NCBI RefSeq assembly: GCF_000474215.1
Contig: NZ_BAUC01000039.1
Coordinates: 1 to 47,751, forward strand
Source: Edwardsiella hoshinae NBRC 105699 = ATCC 33379
GTDB taxonomy: Bacteria; Pseudomonadota; Gammaproteobacteria; Enterobacterales; Enterobacteriaceae
Length of the DNA stretch: 47,751 nucleotides
Direction of reading: 5' to 3'
Both the position numbers and the translations under genes were made by a program. Below the pieces are notes generated by a model, which was not told the DNA's origin, made no database searches, and saw only the letters and a program-made list of their open reading frames with translations. Shown here in pieces: positions 30,098 to 39,151 of the stretch. Positions within the stretch are counted from its first letter, which is position 1, and every line of letters begins with the position of its first letter.

Positions 30098-31507
30098 ATG
30101 TCCGCTGAACATATCTTAGCGATGCTGAATGAGCACGAAGTTAAATTTGTCGATCTGCGCTTTACCGACACCAAGGGTAAAGAGCAGCACGTCACGATTC
30201 CGGCTCATCAGGTAAACGCCGACTTCTTCGAAGAAGGTAAAATGTTTGACGGCTCCTCTATTGGCGGCTGGAAAGGCATCAATGAATCCGACATGGTGTT
30301 GATGCCGGACGCAACCACGGCGGTACTCGATCCGTTCTACGAAGAACCAACCCTGATTATCCGCTGCGACATCCTGGAACCGGGTACCATGCAAGGATAT
30401 GATCGCGATCCGCGCTCGATCTCCAAGCGTGCCGAAGATTTCCTACGTGCCTCAGGCATCGCCGATACTGTACTGTTCGGGCCGGAACCGGAATTCTTCC
30501 TGTTCGACGATATCCGCTTCGGCAGCAGCATCCGCGGCAGCCATGTTGCCATCGATGACATCGAAGGCGCCTGGAACTCCGCCACCCAATATGAAGGCGG
30601 CAACAAGGGCCACCGTCCGGCGGTCAAGGGCGGCTACTTCCCAGTTCCGCCGGTTGACTCCTCACAGGACATCCGCTCCACCATGTGTCTGACCATGGAA
30701 GAGATGGGCTTGGTAGTCGAGGCGCACCACCATGAAGTTGCCACTGCTGGACAGAACGAAGTGGCAACCCGCTTCAATACCATGACCAAGAAGGCCGACG
30801 AAATCCAGATCTACAAGTATGTGGTGCATAACGTCGCCCACGCCTTCGGTAAGACTGCGACTTTCATGCCGAAACCGATGTTCGGTGATAATGGTTCCGG
30901 TATGCATTGCCATATGTCCCTGGCCAAGAACGGCAGTAACCTGTTTGCTGGCGACAAATACGGCGGTCTGTCCGAGACAGCGCTGTACTACATCGGTGGG
31001 GTGATCAAACACGCTAAGGCCATCAACGCTCTGGCCAATCCGACCACTAACTCCTACAAACGCTTGGTACCGGGTTATGAGGCTCCGGTCATGCTGGCCT
31101 ACTCGGCGCGTAACCGCTCAGCCTCCATCCGTATCCCGGTCGTCGCCTCACCAAAAGCCCGTCGCATCGAGGTACGCTTCCCGGATCCGGCCGCTAACCC
31201 CTACCTGTGCTTCGCCGCTCTATTAATGGCCGGTCTCGACGGCATCATCAACAAGATCCATCCGGGCGATGCCATGGATAAAAACCTGTACGATTTACCG
31301 CCGGAAGAAGCCAAAGAGATCCCCACCGTAGCCGGTTCGCTAGATGAGGCCCTGGCGGCCCTGGATAGCGACCGCGAGTTCCTGACCCGTGGTGGTGTCT
31401 TCACCGATGACGCCATCGATGCCTACATTGCATTACGCCAGGAAGAAATGGATCGCGTACGCATGACGCCGCACCCGGTTGAGTTTGAACTGTACTACAG
31501 CGTATAA
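30098..31507 (+). CDS. glnA: Glutamine synthetase GlnA (type I)
   Basis: Makes glutamine from glutamate, ammonia and ATP; central to nitrogen assimilation, a dodecamer. The 469 residues equal E. coli. Signatures are the beta-grasp [17 protein letters not shown], metal and glutamate ligands in [11 protein letters not shown] and [13 protein letters not shown], the ATP-site region [16 protein letters not shown], and the adenylylation tyrosine in [13 protein letters not shown] (Y397). Expression is expected from the CRP-linked and NtrC/sigma-54 promoters upstream. The transcript ends at a terminator about 95 bases after the stop, with partial read-through to glnL. Confidence 0.99.
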   Translation: MSAEHILAMLNEHEVKFVDLRFTDTKGKEQHVTIPAHQVNADFFEEGKMFDGSSIGGWKGINESDMVLMPDATTAVLDPFYEEPTLIIRCDILEPGTMQGYDRDPRSISKRAEDFLRASGIADTVLFGPEPEFFLFDDIRFGSSIRGSHVAIDDIEGAWNSATQYEGGNKGHRPAVKGGYFPVPPVDSSQDIRSTMCLTMEEMGLVVEAHHHEVATAGQNEVATRFNTMTKKADEIQIYKYVVHNVAHAFGKTATFMPKPMFGDNGSGMHCHMSLAKNGSNLFAGDKYGGLSETALYYIGGVIKHAKAINALANPTTNSYKRLVPGYEAPVMLAYSARNRSASIRIPVVASPKARRIEVRFPDPAANPYLCFAALLMAGLDGIINKIHPGDAMDKNLYDLPPEEAKEIPTVAGSLDEALAALDSDREFLTRGGVFTDDAIDAYIALRQEEMDRVRMTPHPVEFELYYSV

Positions 31508-31600
31508 GCGACGAGCGCGCCGTTGCCTGGCACTGCACCGGGCATCGGTCAGACAAGCTACACAGTACATCTCTGTTTTTGTTGCCGTGGAAACTTTCAG

Positions 31601-31623
31601 CCCATCTTCGGATGGGTTTTTTT
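31601..31623 (+). terminator. Terminator after glnA
   Basis: CCCATC-TTCG-GATGGG (31601-31616) closed by a stable TTCG tetraloop is followed by seven T's. It separates glnA from glnLG, so the regulators are made at a lower level than the enzyme. Confidence 0.95.
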
Positions 31624-31706
31624 CGCCATGCATCACAGGCAGACGAGGAAAAAATAGCTCGACTCCCCTTCAGCGACAAAAGCATGTTACAGTGCAAAAA
31701 TCATAT

Positions 31707-31723
31707 TGCACCAAAATAGTGCA
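31707..31723 (+). promoter_or_regulatory. NtrC site at the glnL promoter
   Basis: TGCACCAAAATAGTGCA matches the NtrC consensus TGCACCA-N3-TGGTGCA at most positions and sits 12 bases before the glnL start. In E. coli a similar site lets NtrC repress the weak glnLp promoter. Confidence 0.85.
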
Positions 31724-31734
31724 GGAGTACGCCC

Positions 31735-32802
31735 ATGGCCGACCCGATCACCGCGCCACAGCGCGAGCAGCCCGATGCAGGGCAATTGCTGAATGCCTTG
31801 ATGACCTGCGTGTTAGTGTTGGATGACGAGTTGGTCATCCGCTACGCCAACCCGGCAGCACAGCAGTTGCTGGCGCAAAGCCCGCGTAAATTGTTCGGTA
31901 CACCGCTACCGGATCTATTGAGCTACCTGTCGTTAGACATCAGCATGATGCAAGCCAGTCTCCACAGCGGACAAGGATTTACCGACAACGAGGTCATGCT
32001 AGTGGTCGACAGCCAGCCCCATGTCATGGCATTGACGGCCCAACCGCTACAAGAAGGTTTGATGATGCTCGAATTGGCTACCTTGGATAGCCAACGCCGC
32101 TTGAGCCAGGAGCAGTTACAGCATGCCCAGCAAGTCGCGGCCCGTGATCTGGTGCGCGGGCTCGCCCATGAAATAAAAAACCCGCTCGGCGGCCTACGTG
32201 GCGCGGCCCAGTTGCTGGCGCGGGCTTTGCCTGACCCGGCGCTGACCGAATATACCCAGGTGATCATCGAGCAGGCCGACCGCCTACGTAATCTGGTCGA
32301 TCGCCTCTTGGGGCCACAACGCCCAGGGCAACGCGTCACAGAGAATATCCATCAGGTGGTCGAACGGGTCTGCCAGTTAGTCTCCCTAGAATGTCCCGCG
32401 AGTGTAACTCTGCTGCGCGACTATGATCCCAGTCTGCCGGAGCTTAACCACGACGCAGAGCAGATAGAACAAGTACTATTGAACATCACCCGTAATGCCT
32501 TACAGGCACTGGGAGAAAACGGCGGCACCATTACCCTGCGAACGCGCACGGCGCTCCAGATCCCCCTGCATGGCGAGCGCTATCGTCTAGCGGCACGCAT
32601 TGATATTGAGGACGACGGGCCGGGGATCCCCGCCCAGCTACAAGATACGCTGTTTTACCCGATGGTCAGCGGCCGTAGTGGGGGAACCGGACTTGGCCTG
32701 TCTATTGCACGTAACCTGATCGATCAACATCAAGGCAAGATTGAATTTAACAGTTGGCCAGGCCATACCGAATTTTCGGTATTTTTGCCGATTCGCAAAT
32801 AG
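31735..32802 (+). CDS. glnL: Nitrogen sensor kinase/phosphatase NtrB (GlnL)
   Basis: Cytoplasmic histidine kinase that phosphorylates NtrC when nitrogen is scarce and dephosphorylates it with PII. The 355 residues (E. coli 349) have an N-terminal PAS domain (about 15-120) and the H-box [21 protein letters not shown] with the phosphorylated histidine near 143. A HATPase domain follows, with the N-box [10 protein letters not shown], the G1 box DDGPGIP and the G2 region [19 protein letters not shown] lies 7 bases before the ATG. It is followed by glnG after 30 bases. Confidence 0.97.
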   Translation: MADPITAPQREQPDAGQLLNALMTCVLVLDDELVIRYANPAAQQLLAQSPRKLFGTPLPDLLSYLSLDISMMQASLHSGQGFTDNEVMLVVDSQPHVMALTAQPLQEGLMMLELATLDSQRRLSQEQLQHAQQVAARDLVRGLAHEIKNPLGGLRGAAQLLARALPDPALTEYTQVIIEQADRLRNLVDRLLGPQRPGQRVTENIHQVVERVCQLVSLECPASVTLLRDYDPSLPELNHDAEQIEQVLLNITRNALQALGENGGTITLRTRTALQIPLHGERYRLAARIDIEDDGPGIPAQLQDTLFYPMVSGRSGGTGLGLSIARNLIDQHQGKIEFNSWPGHTEFSVFLPIRK

Positions 32803-32832
32803 CCTCCGCCCCTAACGCAACAGGTGGTCACT

Positions 32833-34257
32833 ATGACAACGCAACCAGGTCTCGTTTGGATCGTCGACGATGACAGTGCCATCCGCTGGGTATTAGAGCG
32901 CGCGCTGACTGGCGCCGGTCTCTGCTGTACCACATTCGACAACGGTCAAGCAGTACTGACGGCGCTTAGCAGCCAAACGCCAGACGTTCTCCTCTCCGAC
33001 ATTCGAATGCCCGGAATGGATGGGCTGGCGCTGCTCCAACAGATCAAACAGCGCCATCCGCTGCTACCGGTCATCATTATGACCGCCCACTCCGATCTCG
33101 ACGCGGCGGTCAGCGCCTATCAGCAGGGCGCCTTCGATTATCTCCCTAAGCCCTTTGATATCGATGAAGCCGTCGCCTTAGTCGAACGGGCGATTAGCCA
33201 CTATCAAGAACAGCAACAGCCCTCGCGTCAAACGCCGGCAGGCGATCCCAGCACCGACATCATCGGAGAGGCTGCCGCGATGCAGGATGTGTTCCGCATC
33301 ATCGGCCGACTGTCACGCTCCTCTATCAGCGTATTGATCAACGGTGAATCGGGGACCGGTAAAGAGTTAGTCGCTCACGCCCTACATCGCCATAGTCCTC
33401 GCGCCCAAGCGCCGTTTATCGCCTTGAATATGGCGGCTATTCCACGCGATCTGATCGAGTCTGAGCTATTCGGCCACGAAAAAGGGGCTTTCACCGGAGC
33501 CAACCAGATTCGTCAGGGACGCTTCGAGCAAGCGGATGGCGGCACCCTGTTTCTCGATGAGATCGGCGACATGCCGTTGGATGTCCAGACTCGCCTACTG
33601 CGCGTATTAGCCGATGGCCAGTTTTACCGCATTGGCGGCTATGCGCCAGTCAAGGTCGACGTACGCATCATCGCCGCGACCCACCAGCATCTGGAAGTAC
33701 GGGTTCAGGAGGGGAAGTTCCGCGAAGATCTGTTTCACCGCCTTAACGTCATTCGCATTCACCTGCCACCGCTACGCGAGCGGCGTGAGGATATTCCCCG
33801 TCTGGCGCGTCACTTCCTTAAAGTCGCCGCGCGCGAGTTAGGGGTTGAGGCCAAGGTATTAAGCCCGGAGGCCGAGGCGGCATTAACTCGCCAGCCCTGG
33901 CCGGGAAACGTACGTCAATTAGAAAATACCTGCCGTTGGCTAACGGTGATGGCTGCCGGCCAAGAGGTTCTCGTCCAAGATCTACCTAACGAACGCCTTA
34001 CCGAACCGAATGACAATGTATCCAGTGCAACGCATCCTCCCGCAAGCTGGCCATTGCTACTGCGCCAGTGGGCGCAGCAAGCCTTGCAGAATGGACAACA
34101 GGATCTCCTGGCCGAGACGCTACCTGAATTGGAGCGCACCCTACTGACCTGTGCCCTGCAACATACCCAAGGACACAAGCAGGAGGCAGCGAGGTTGTTA
34201 GGCTGGGGACGAAATACCCTGACTCGCAAACTGAAAGAATTAGGTATGGACGAATAA
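32833..34257 (+). CDS. glnG: Nitrogen response regulator NtrC (GlnG)
   Basis: Sigma-54 enhancer-binding activator of nitrogen genes. The 474 residues (E. coli 469) comprise a receiver domain (1-125) with phosphoacceptor D56 in LLSDIRMPGMDG, and an AAA+ domain (about 140-380). The AAA+ domain has Walker A GESGTGKE, the sigma-54 contact loop ESELFGHEKGAFTGA and Walker B GGTLFLDEIGD. A C-terminal Fis-like HTH is HKQEAARLLGWGRNTLTRKLKELG. The linker near 400-420 is the least conserved part. I chose ATG (MTTQPGLVW) over a GTG three codons earlier. Confidence 0.98.
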   Translation: MTTQPGLVWIVDDDSAIRWVLERALTGAGLCCTTFDNGQAVLTALSSQTPDVLLSDIRMPGMDGLALLQQIKQRHPLLPVIIMTAHSDLDAAVSAYQQGAFDYLPKPFDIDEAVALVERAISHYQEQQQPSRQTPAGDPSTDIIGEAAAMQDVFRIIGRLSRSSISVLINGESGTGKELVAHALHRHSPRAQAPFIALNMAAIPRDLIESELFGHEKGAFTGANQIRQGRFEQADGGTLFLDEIGDMPLDVQTRLLRVLADGQFYRIGGYAPVKVDVRIIAATHQHLEVRVQEGKFREDLFHRLNVIRIHLPPLRERREDIPRLARHFLKVAARELGVEAKVLSPEAEAALTRQPWPGNVRQLENTCRWLTVMAAGQEVLVQDLPNERLTEPNDNVSSATHPPASWPLLLRQWAQQALQNGQQDLLAETLPELERTLLTCALQHTQGHKQEAARLLGWGRNTLTRKLKELGMDE

Positions 34258-34373
34258 ATAACGTGCTGACCCGCGGTTAAAAACGCCACGCACCGCACAA
34301 AAAAACGCCAAACACGATCTTTACACGTCCGGCGCGACGCGTATGATCGACTGCATTTTCAGGGGGAATGATG

Positions 34374-34496
34374 ATGATAGACTCACTGTACACCATGCTG
34401 TCTCACGGCGTCGAGCTAAGCTCCGTCGGCGGTTCCTCTTCACACGCCGCCGTCGCCGCCGTCTTGTGCGCCGCGCTGTTTCACCTACTGGGTTAA
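34374..34496 (+). CDS. yshB: Small membrane protein YshB
   Basis: A 40-residue protein, MIDSLYTMLSHGVELSSVGG followed by SSSHAAVAAVLCAALFHLLG. The C-terminal half is one hydrophobic segment and matches E. coli YshB (TAVAAVLCAAMIGLFS) in sequence, size and place next to glnG. YshB has been reported to help intracellular replication in Salmonella; its molecular role is unknown. Three in-frame ATGs occur in a row (34368, 34371, 34374). The third is best spaced from GGGGG at 34362-34366, although the second is possible. No terminator separates it clearly from glnG. Confidence 0.88.
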   Translation: MIDSLYTMLSHGVELSSVGGSSSHAAVAAVLCAALFHLLG

Positions 34497-34576
34497 CCGA
34501 TACCATCACACGCGCTGGCGGATGCGCCGCAGAGGCCGCGTCAGCACGAATATCTGCTAGGATAGCCAATACATGC

Positions 34577-34612
34577 CATAGGGTTATGTGTCAGGTGACA
34601 CATAACCCTATG
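34577..34612. repeat. Perfect 36-bp palindrome upstream of yidE
   Basis: Left arm CATAGGGTTATGTGTCA (34577-34593), two bases GG, then the exact reverse complement TGACACATAACCCTATG (34596-34612). In RNA it would form a stem of about 16 bp with an AGGT loop; in DNA it has the two-fold symmetry of an operator. No T-run follows on either strand, so it is not a standard terminator. It lies 104 bases before the yidE start. I saw no second copy in the window. Confidence 0.95.
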
Positions 34613-34716
34613 CGATGTTCTGTGAGAATAGAGCAGGTAATTTTTCCTTGCTTCCTCATACGGTTATACAATCGTATCTATTTATAGCGGATCTTCTTAC
34701 TATCAAGGATGTGTCC

Positions 34717-36375
34717 ATGAGTGATATCGCTCTAACGGTCAGTATGCTATCGCTGGTCGCCGTGCTTGGGTTATGGATCGGCAACTGGCGGATTTATGGT
34801 GTCGGCCTCGGGATCGGCGGGGTGTTGTTCGGTGGCATCATCGTCGGCCATTTTGCGCAAAGTTATCAATTAATCCTCAACAACGACATGTTGCATTTCA
34901 TCCAGGAGTTTGGCCTGATCCTGTTTGTCTACAGCATTGGCATCCAGGTCGGACCGGGATTCTTCTCATCACTACGCGTCTCGGGTCTGCGTCTCAACGC
35001 CTTCGCCGTCTTAATGGTGGCGATTAGCGGCTTGATCACCGCAGCCATCTATAAACTGTTCGATGTCCCCCTGCCCATCATCCTTGGAATCTTCTCTGGC
35101 GCGGTCACCAATACCCCCGCCCTGGGTGCAGGACAACAGATCCTGACGGATTTAGGATCGGCGTCCGAGCAGATCAATCTGATGGGGATGGGGTATGCCA
35201 TGGCCTACCCCTTCGGAATTTGTGGGATCCTGTTAGTTATGTGGTTGGTGCGCTTACTATTCCGCATCAACGTCGACGCCGAAGCGCGCGACTTCGATTC
35301 GCGTAATGGCCATCATCATGAGATGCTACAAACCATGAATATCATGGTCCGTAACCCAAACTTGGATGGTTTGTCGATTCAAGAAGTACCGATCCTCAAT
35401 AGTGATACCATTGTCTGTTCACGTCTCAAGCGTGGCGATCTACTCATGGTACCGTTGCCGACTACCGAGATAGCTATCGGCGATCTACTCCATCTGGTGG
35501 GACAGAAATCGGAGCTGGAAAACGCCCGACTGGTGATCGGCGAGCAGGTCGATACATCGTTGTCAACGCGCGGCACCGAGCTACAAGTCAGTCGCGTCGT
35601 CGTGACTAACGAGAAAGTCTTAGGCAAGAAGATCCGCGACCTTAACCTAAAGCAAAAATACGATGTGGTAATTTCACGCCTCAACCGCGCAGGCGTCGAA
35701 TTAGTGGCCAGCAACAACGCCACCCTTCAGTTTGGCGATATCCTGAATCTGGTCGGGCGCCCTCAATCGATCGATGCCGTCGCGGCCATCGTCGGTAACG
35801 CGCAACAAAAACTGCAACAGGTACAAATGCTACCGGTTTTTATTGGCGTTGGGCTGGGAGTATTGTTGGGCTCGATTCCGTTATTTATTCCCGGATTTCC
35901 CGCAGCACTCAAACTAGGGCTGGCCGGAGGACCGTTAGTCGTCGCCCTAATTCTTGGTCGTATTGGCAGTATCGGTAAGCTGTACTGGTTTATGCCGCCC
36001 AGTGCCAACCTGGCGCTACGCGAACTGGGGATCGTTCTTTTTCTGGCGGTAGTCGGACTAAAATCAGGGGGAAACTTCATCGATACACTGCTCAACGGCG
36101 AGGGGGTCACCTGGATTGGCTATGGTATCCTGATCACCGCTATTCCGCTGATCACGGCCGCTATCATGGCGCGCCTACTGATCAAGATGAACTACCTGAC
36201 ACTTTGCGGTATGTTGGCTGGCGCTATGACCGATCCCCCAGCCCTGGCTTTCGCCAATGGTCTGCATGCCACCAGCGGGGCAGCGGCGCTCTCCTATGCC
36301 ACGGTCTATCCCTTGGCGATGTTCCTGCGCATCATGTCTCCCCAGTTGCTGGCGTTGTTGTTCTGGAGCGTCTAA
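34717..36375 (+). CDS. yidE: YidE, putative transporter of the AspT/AAE family with two TrkA-C domains
   Basis: Inner-membrane protein of the aspartate:alanine exchanger family; the E. coli substrate is not established. The 552 residues (E. coli 553) start at [20 protein letters not shown]. The layout is five or six N-terminal membrane helices, a cytoplasmic middle (about 200-370) with two RCK-C/TrkA-C-like domains (for example GDLLHLVGQ and [10 protein letters not shown]), and a C-terminal membrane half. Each membrane half has the duplicated family signature: [14 protein letters not shown] and [19 protein letters not shown] precedes the ATG, so the 34-codon upstream extension was dropped. 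In E. coli yidE is near ibpAB; here it lies between yshB and hemN, with a 36-bp palindrome upstream. Confidence 0.95.
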   Translation: MSDIALTVSMLSLVAVLGLWIGNWRIYGVGLGIGGVLFGGIIVGHFAQSYQLILNNDMLHFIQEFGLILFVYSIGIQVGPGFFSSLRVSGLRLNAFAVLMVAISGLITAAIYKLFDVPLPIILGIFSGAVTNTPALGAGQQILTDLGSASEQINLMGMGYAMAYPFGICGILLVMWLVRLLFRINVDAEARDFDSRNGHHHEMLQTMNIMVRNPNLDGLSIQEVPILNSDTIVCSRLKRGDLLMVPLPTTEIAIGDLLHLVGQKSELENARLVIGEQVDTSLSTRGTELQVSRVVVTNEKVLGKKIRDLNLKQKYDVVISRLNRAGVELVASNNATLQFGDILNLVGRPQSIDAVAAIVGNAQQKLQQVQMLPVFIGVGLGVLLGSIPLFIPGFPAALKLGLAGGPLVVALILGRIGSIGKLYWFMPPSANLALRELGIVLFLAVVGLKSGGNFIDTLLNGEGVTWIGYGILITAIPLITAAIMARLLIKMNYLTLCGMLAGAMTDPPALAFANGLHATSGAAALSYATVYPLAMFLRIMSPQLLALLFWSV

Positions 36376-36406
36376 TAACGCCTATCCTGTGGCGGCGAAC
36401 CATAAA

Positions 36407-36437
36407 CCAAACAGCCCCGCATTGCGGGGCTGTTTGG
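36407..36437. terminator. Bidirectional terminator between yidE and hemN
   Basis: A perfect 14-bp stem (36407-36420 with 36424-36437) has an ATT loop and a GC-rich core AGCCCCGC. It sits between convergent genes, and the outer part of each arm supplies AAA/TTT. Confidence 0.85.
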
Positions 36438-36458
36438 TATCCGGCGGTGATACGACGC

Positions 36459-37832
36459 TTAAATCACGCGAGAAAACTGCTGCATACGTGCCTGACGGCG
36501 CAAGTAAACATCAAAACACATGCAGATATTACGGATTAATAGCCGCCCTCGCGGCGTCACTGTGATAGCCTGCTCCCCTAACACCACCAGCCCATCCTGA
36601 ACCAACGGGCGCAACAGCACCAAATCCTCAACGAAGTAGTCCACGAAGCGAATACCGTAACGCTGCTCAATGGCGGCGTAATCGAGGCGGAAATTGCAAA
36701 TCAGCCCCTTGATCACGTCGCGTCGGATACAGTCATCTTGGCTCATGGCCAACCCACGCCACAATGCGCTGCCTCGTGCCTCAACCGCGGCGTAATACTC
36801 CTTCAATACCTTCAGATTCTGCGAATAACTATCGCCGATCATACTAATCGCCGACACGCCCAACCCCAGCAAATCGCTATCCCCCTGGGTGGTATAGCCT
36901 TGGAAGTTGCGGTGCAACTTACCGGCACGCTGCGCTACCGCCAGTTCATCATCCTGATGGGCAAAGTGATCCATCCCGATAAACTGGTAACCCACCCCCG
37001 TCAAAGTGGCGATGCTCTGTTGCAGGATTGCCAGCTTATGATCGGCGCTGGGCAGATCGGCATCCTTAATTTTACGCTGGGCGGCAAAGAGCTTCGGCAT
37101 ATGCGCGTAGTTGAAGATACTTAAACGATCGGGATTCAGCTCGATCACCTTTTGCAGTGTAAAGGCGAAACTTTCCGGCGTCTGACGTGGTAGACCATAA
37201 ATCAGATCGATGTTGGTCGAGGTAAAACCGATCTCCCGCGCGTGACGCAACAGAGCAAAGATAAACGCCTCATCCTGCTCGCGATTCACCAGCTGTTGTA
37301 CAGTCTTGTTAAAGTCCTGTACCCCCATGCTGAGACGATTAAACCCTTCATGACGTAGATGATCGAGGACGTCCAGCTCTATCTCACGTGGGTCGATCTC
37401 AATGGAGATCTCGGCTTGCGGCGCAAAATTAAAGTGTGTACGCAACAGGGTCATCAGACGGCTAATCTGCGCCTTGTCGAGATAGGTCGGTGTTCCACCG
37501 CCCCAATGCAACTGGCTGACGGTACGTCCGGCAAACAACGGTGCGCGCGCGGCAATTTCTAACGCCAGTTTATCCAGGTACTCGTCCGCTTTATGCGTCT
37601 GGCGAGTGACGATCTTATTGCAGCCACAGAAATAACATAGCTTGTGACAAAAAGGGATATGGACGTAGAGGGAGAGCGCGCGCTCGGGATAACGATCCAC
37701 CGCGCGCAGGAAAGCCGCTTCATCAAAGCCTTCATTAAACTCCAGTGCGGTGGGGTATGAGGTATAGCGTGGCCCGGAATAGTTATATTTTTGGATCAGG
37801 GCCAGATCCCAGACGATAGTCTGTTCCGACAT
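36459..37832 (-). CDS. hemN: Oxygen-independent coproporphyrinogen III dehydrogenase HemN
   Basis: Radical SAM enzyme that makes protoporphyrinogen IX for haem when oxygen is absent. The 457 residues equal E. coli. The 4Fe-4S ligands are in CHKLCYFCGC (near residue 62), after the conserved tyrosine of LSLYVHIPF. Later come the SAM motif GGGTPTYL, the substrate-specific NYAHMPKLFAAQRKI and the C-terminal HemN domain. AAGGAG precedes the ATG and overlaps the stop of the small upstream ORF, so it may be translationally coupled to it. Confidence 0.98.
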   Translation of the reverse strand: MSEQTIVWDLALIQKYNYSGPRYTSYPTALEFNEGFDEAAFLRAVDRYPERALSLYVHIPFCHKLCYFCGCNKIVTRQTHKADEYLDKLALEIAARAPLFAGRTVSQLHWGGGTPTYLDKAQISRLMTLLRTHFNFAPQAEISIEIDPREIELDVLDHLRHEGFNRLSMGVQDFNKTVQQLVNREQDEAFIFALLRHAREIGFTSTNIDLIYGLPRQTPESFAFTLQKVIELNPDRLSIFNYAHMPKLFAAQRKIKDADLPSADHKLAILQQSIATLTGVGYQFIGMDHFAHQDDELAVAQRAGKLHRNFQGYTTQGDSDLLGLGVSAISMIGDSYSQNLKVLKEYYAAVEARGSALWRGLAMSQDDCIRRDVIKGLICNFRLDYAAIEQRYGIRFVDYFVEDLVLLRPLVQDGLVVLGEQAITVTPRGRLLIRNICMCFDVYLRRQARMQQFSRVI

Positions 37833-37838
37833 GGGTGC

Positions 37839-38012
37839 TCACTCCTTATTCTGTTTTCTCCTGCCGGCACGCAGTGGAGAAGCCGGAGGCCGACCGTAAC
37901 GCATGGCGGCTCGTTGCCAGCGCGTTTTGCGCTGCGACAGCCGCCATAGTTTAGCCAATAACCACAGGAGATAACATGTAAGCAGCGAGGCTATGACCAG
38001 AATCAACGCCAT
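37839..38012 (-). CDS. Small predicted membrane protein (57 aa) between yihI and hemN
   Basis: An intact frame begins 6 bases after the yihI stop and ends 6 bases before hemN. It encodes MALILVIASLLTCYLLWLLA, then KLWRLSQRKTRWQRAAMRYG and a short basic tail ending RRKQNKE. It has one N-terminal hydrophobic helix (residues 2-20) and a strongly basic cytoplasmic part. The tight packing suggests translation between its neighbours. In Vibrio and Alteromonas relatives a longer DUF2489 membrane protein stands between yihI and hemN, so this may be a shortened version; that link is recall-based inference. No clear ribosome binding site is seen, so coupling to yihI would be needed. Confidence 0.55.
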   Translation of the reverse strand: MALILVIASLLTCYLLWLLAKLWRLSQRKTRWQRAAMRYGRPPASPLRAGRRKQNKE

Positions 38013-38018
38013 TCGGCA

Positions 38019-38543
38019 TCAGATCGCATCTTTTGGGCTACCGCGACGCAGCAGCTGCATGATGTCCTCAGACTCCTCTTCCTCTTCATCATCTTCCAGT
38101 TCAATGCCTAACTCTTCCATCAGGGCATCAATGCGATCCAGCATCTCATCCACGTAACGCTGCTCCTCGCTGTTCAGTGTCGCGCCCTCTTCCAAACGCT
38201 CCAGCAAGGCATCCAGACGTGGATCGTTTTCCAAACGTGCCAGCTCCTCTTCCGGCGTCAACACGGTCTTCACCTCTGGTTGAACCACAGCCTGCACTCG
38301 ACTTTTCGCCACGCTAGGCTCGACCAGCAACGCAACGGGCTTCTTGCTACCGATACGTGGATCGCGTTCGGTGCGCATACCGCCTTTGCTACCCTGAGCG
38401 TTATGCTCATTATTCCGTGCCCCCGGCTTATGGCCGCGGCGCTTCTTCTGGCGTTTACGCTCACGTCCCTCCAGATCTAACTCCTGGCGGGTCTTACGTA
38501 CTTTTTTGCCTTTAACGGCCTTGGATTTATTCACCGGACTCAT
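38019..38543 (-). CDS. yihI: Der GTPase-activating protein YihI
   Basis: Stimulates the GTPase Der in 50S ribosome assembly. The 174 residues (E. coli 169) show the expected two-part build. The N-terminus is very basic (VNKSKAVKGKKVRKTRQE, RKRQKKRRGHKPGARNN), consistent with RNA or ribosome contact. The C-terminal half is acidic and helical (LTPEEELARLENDPRLDALL, EELGIELEDDEEEEESEDIM). It stands in the conserved order csrC-yihI-hemN and is followed closely by a small membrane ORF and hemN. Confidence 0.94.
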   Translation of the reverse strand: MSPVNKSKAVKGKKVRKTRQELDLEGRERKRQKKRRGHKPGARNNEHNAQGSKGGMRTERDPRIGSKKPVALLVEPSVAKSRVQAVVQPEVKTVLTPEEELARLENDPRLDALLERLEEGATLNSEEQRYVDEMLDRIDALMEELGIELEDDEEEEESEDIMQLLRRGSPKDAI

Positions 38544-38602
38544 AACTTATACTCTTGGTCAGAGATGTCGAAAACTGCGGCGAAATCTATCAGAAAGGCC
38601 GC

Positions 38603-38875
38603 AAAGAAAAAAGGCGACAGCCTAAACTGTCGCCTTAATTCTATACCTTCTGCAGAAGGATATTGACCCTCATCGTCCCTAACGGCAAACAACGTCCCGG
38701 TTTATCCCTTTGCCTGGTACATCCTTACTCTCTTCCCTGTGACCGACGTCCTGTCTGCCAAGCCCTATCCTAATGACTGCATCCTACATCGCCGCGCGTT
38801 ATCCTTACGCGATCGGTATCGCCATCCTGGCGCCGAATTCCCTATCACGGCATCCCTAACCTGTAATTACTCTAT
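38603..38875 (-). ncRNA. csrC: CsrA-sequestering small RNA CsrC
   Basis: Read on the minus strand, this stretch carries a dozen or so GGA motifs, many as AGGA or AGGGA in short hairpin loops (for example GCCAGGATGGC and GCGTAAGGATAACGC), the binding sites for CsrA dimers. It ends in GGCGACAG...CTGTCGCC followed by TTTTTTCTTTG, which is almost identical to the E. coli CsrC terminator. The place between engB and yihI is also that of E. coli csrC. The 5' end is estimated from ATAGAG, which begins E. coli CsrC, giving about 273 nt (E. coli about 245). It frees mRNAs from CsrA control and is normally activated by BarA/UvrY. Confidence 0.9.
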
Positions 38876-39151
38876 CTCATTGGCGGCAAACGACAATATG
38901 ATCAGCCCGGACTTTATGGATGATATAAATCACACAATCAATGTAATTGATTGAATATTAATAATTAAACAATCAACACCTTACAGCAAGAAGCGACTTT
39001 TTCGGCTAACGCTATGGCCGATCGCTTACATTACGCTGCGCCTGCCGCTTACAGCGGCCTGACCAAACAGGAAACGGATTTACGCGCCCTTGTGCGCCTT
39101 TACGGTTATAATTCACGCCATTATTCCGCCAGCAACAGGGAGACGACCAGC
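38876..39151. promoter_or_regulatory. Divergent control region of csrC and engB
   Basis: About 275 bases, AT-rich between 38920 and 38990. It must hold the csrC promoter (minus strand) with its UvrY-binding region and the engB promoter. A half-site-like CTGTAAGG is present on the minus strand near 38980, but I could not find a complete UvrY palindrome. The frame that continues upstream from engB across this region is probably not translated. Confidence 0.4.

Noticed and set aside
34343-34687. 114-codon plus-strand frame and an overlapping minus-strand frame rich in arginine
   Set aside because: They are other frames of yshB and its flanks, and one of them reads through the 36-bp palindrome; yshB has the ribosome binding site and the family match.
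38739-38954. 71-codon open frame on the plus strand
   Set aside because: Lies opposite the CsrC RNA and its promoter; the sequence is explained by GGA motifs on the other strand.
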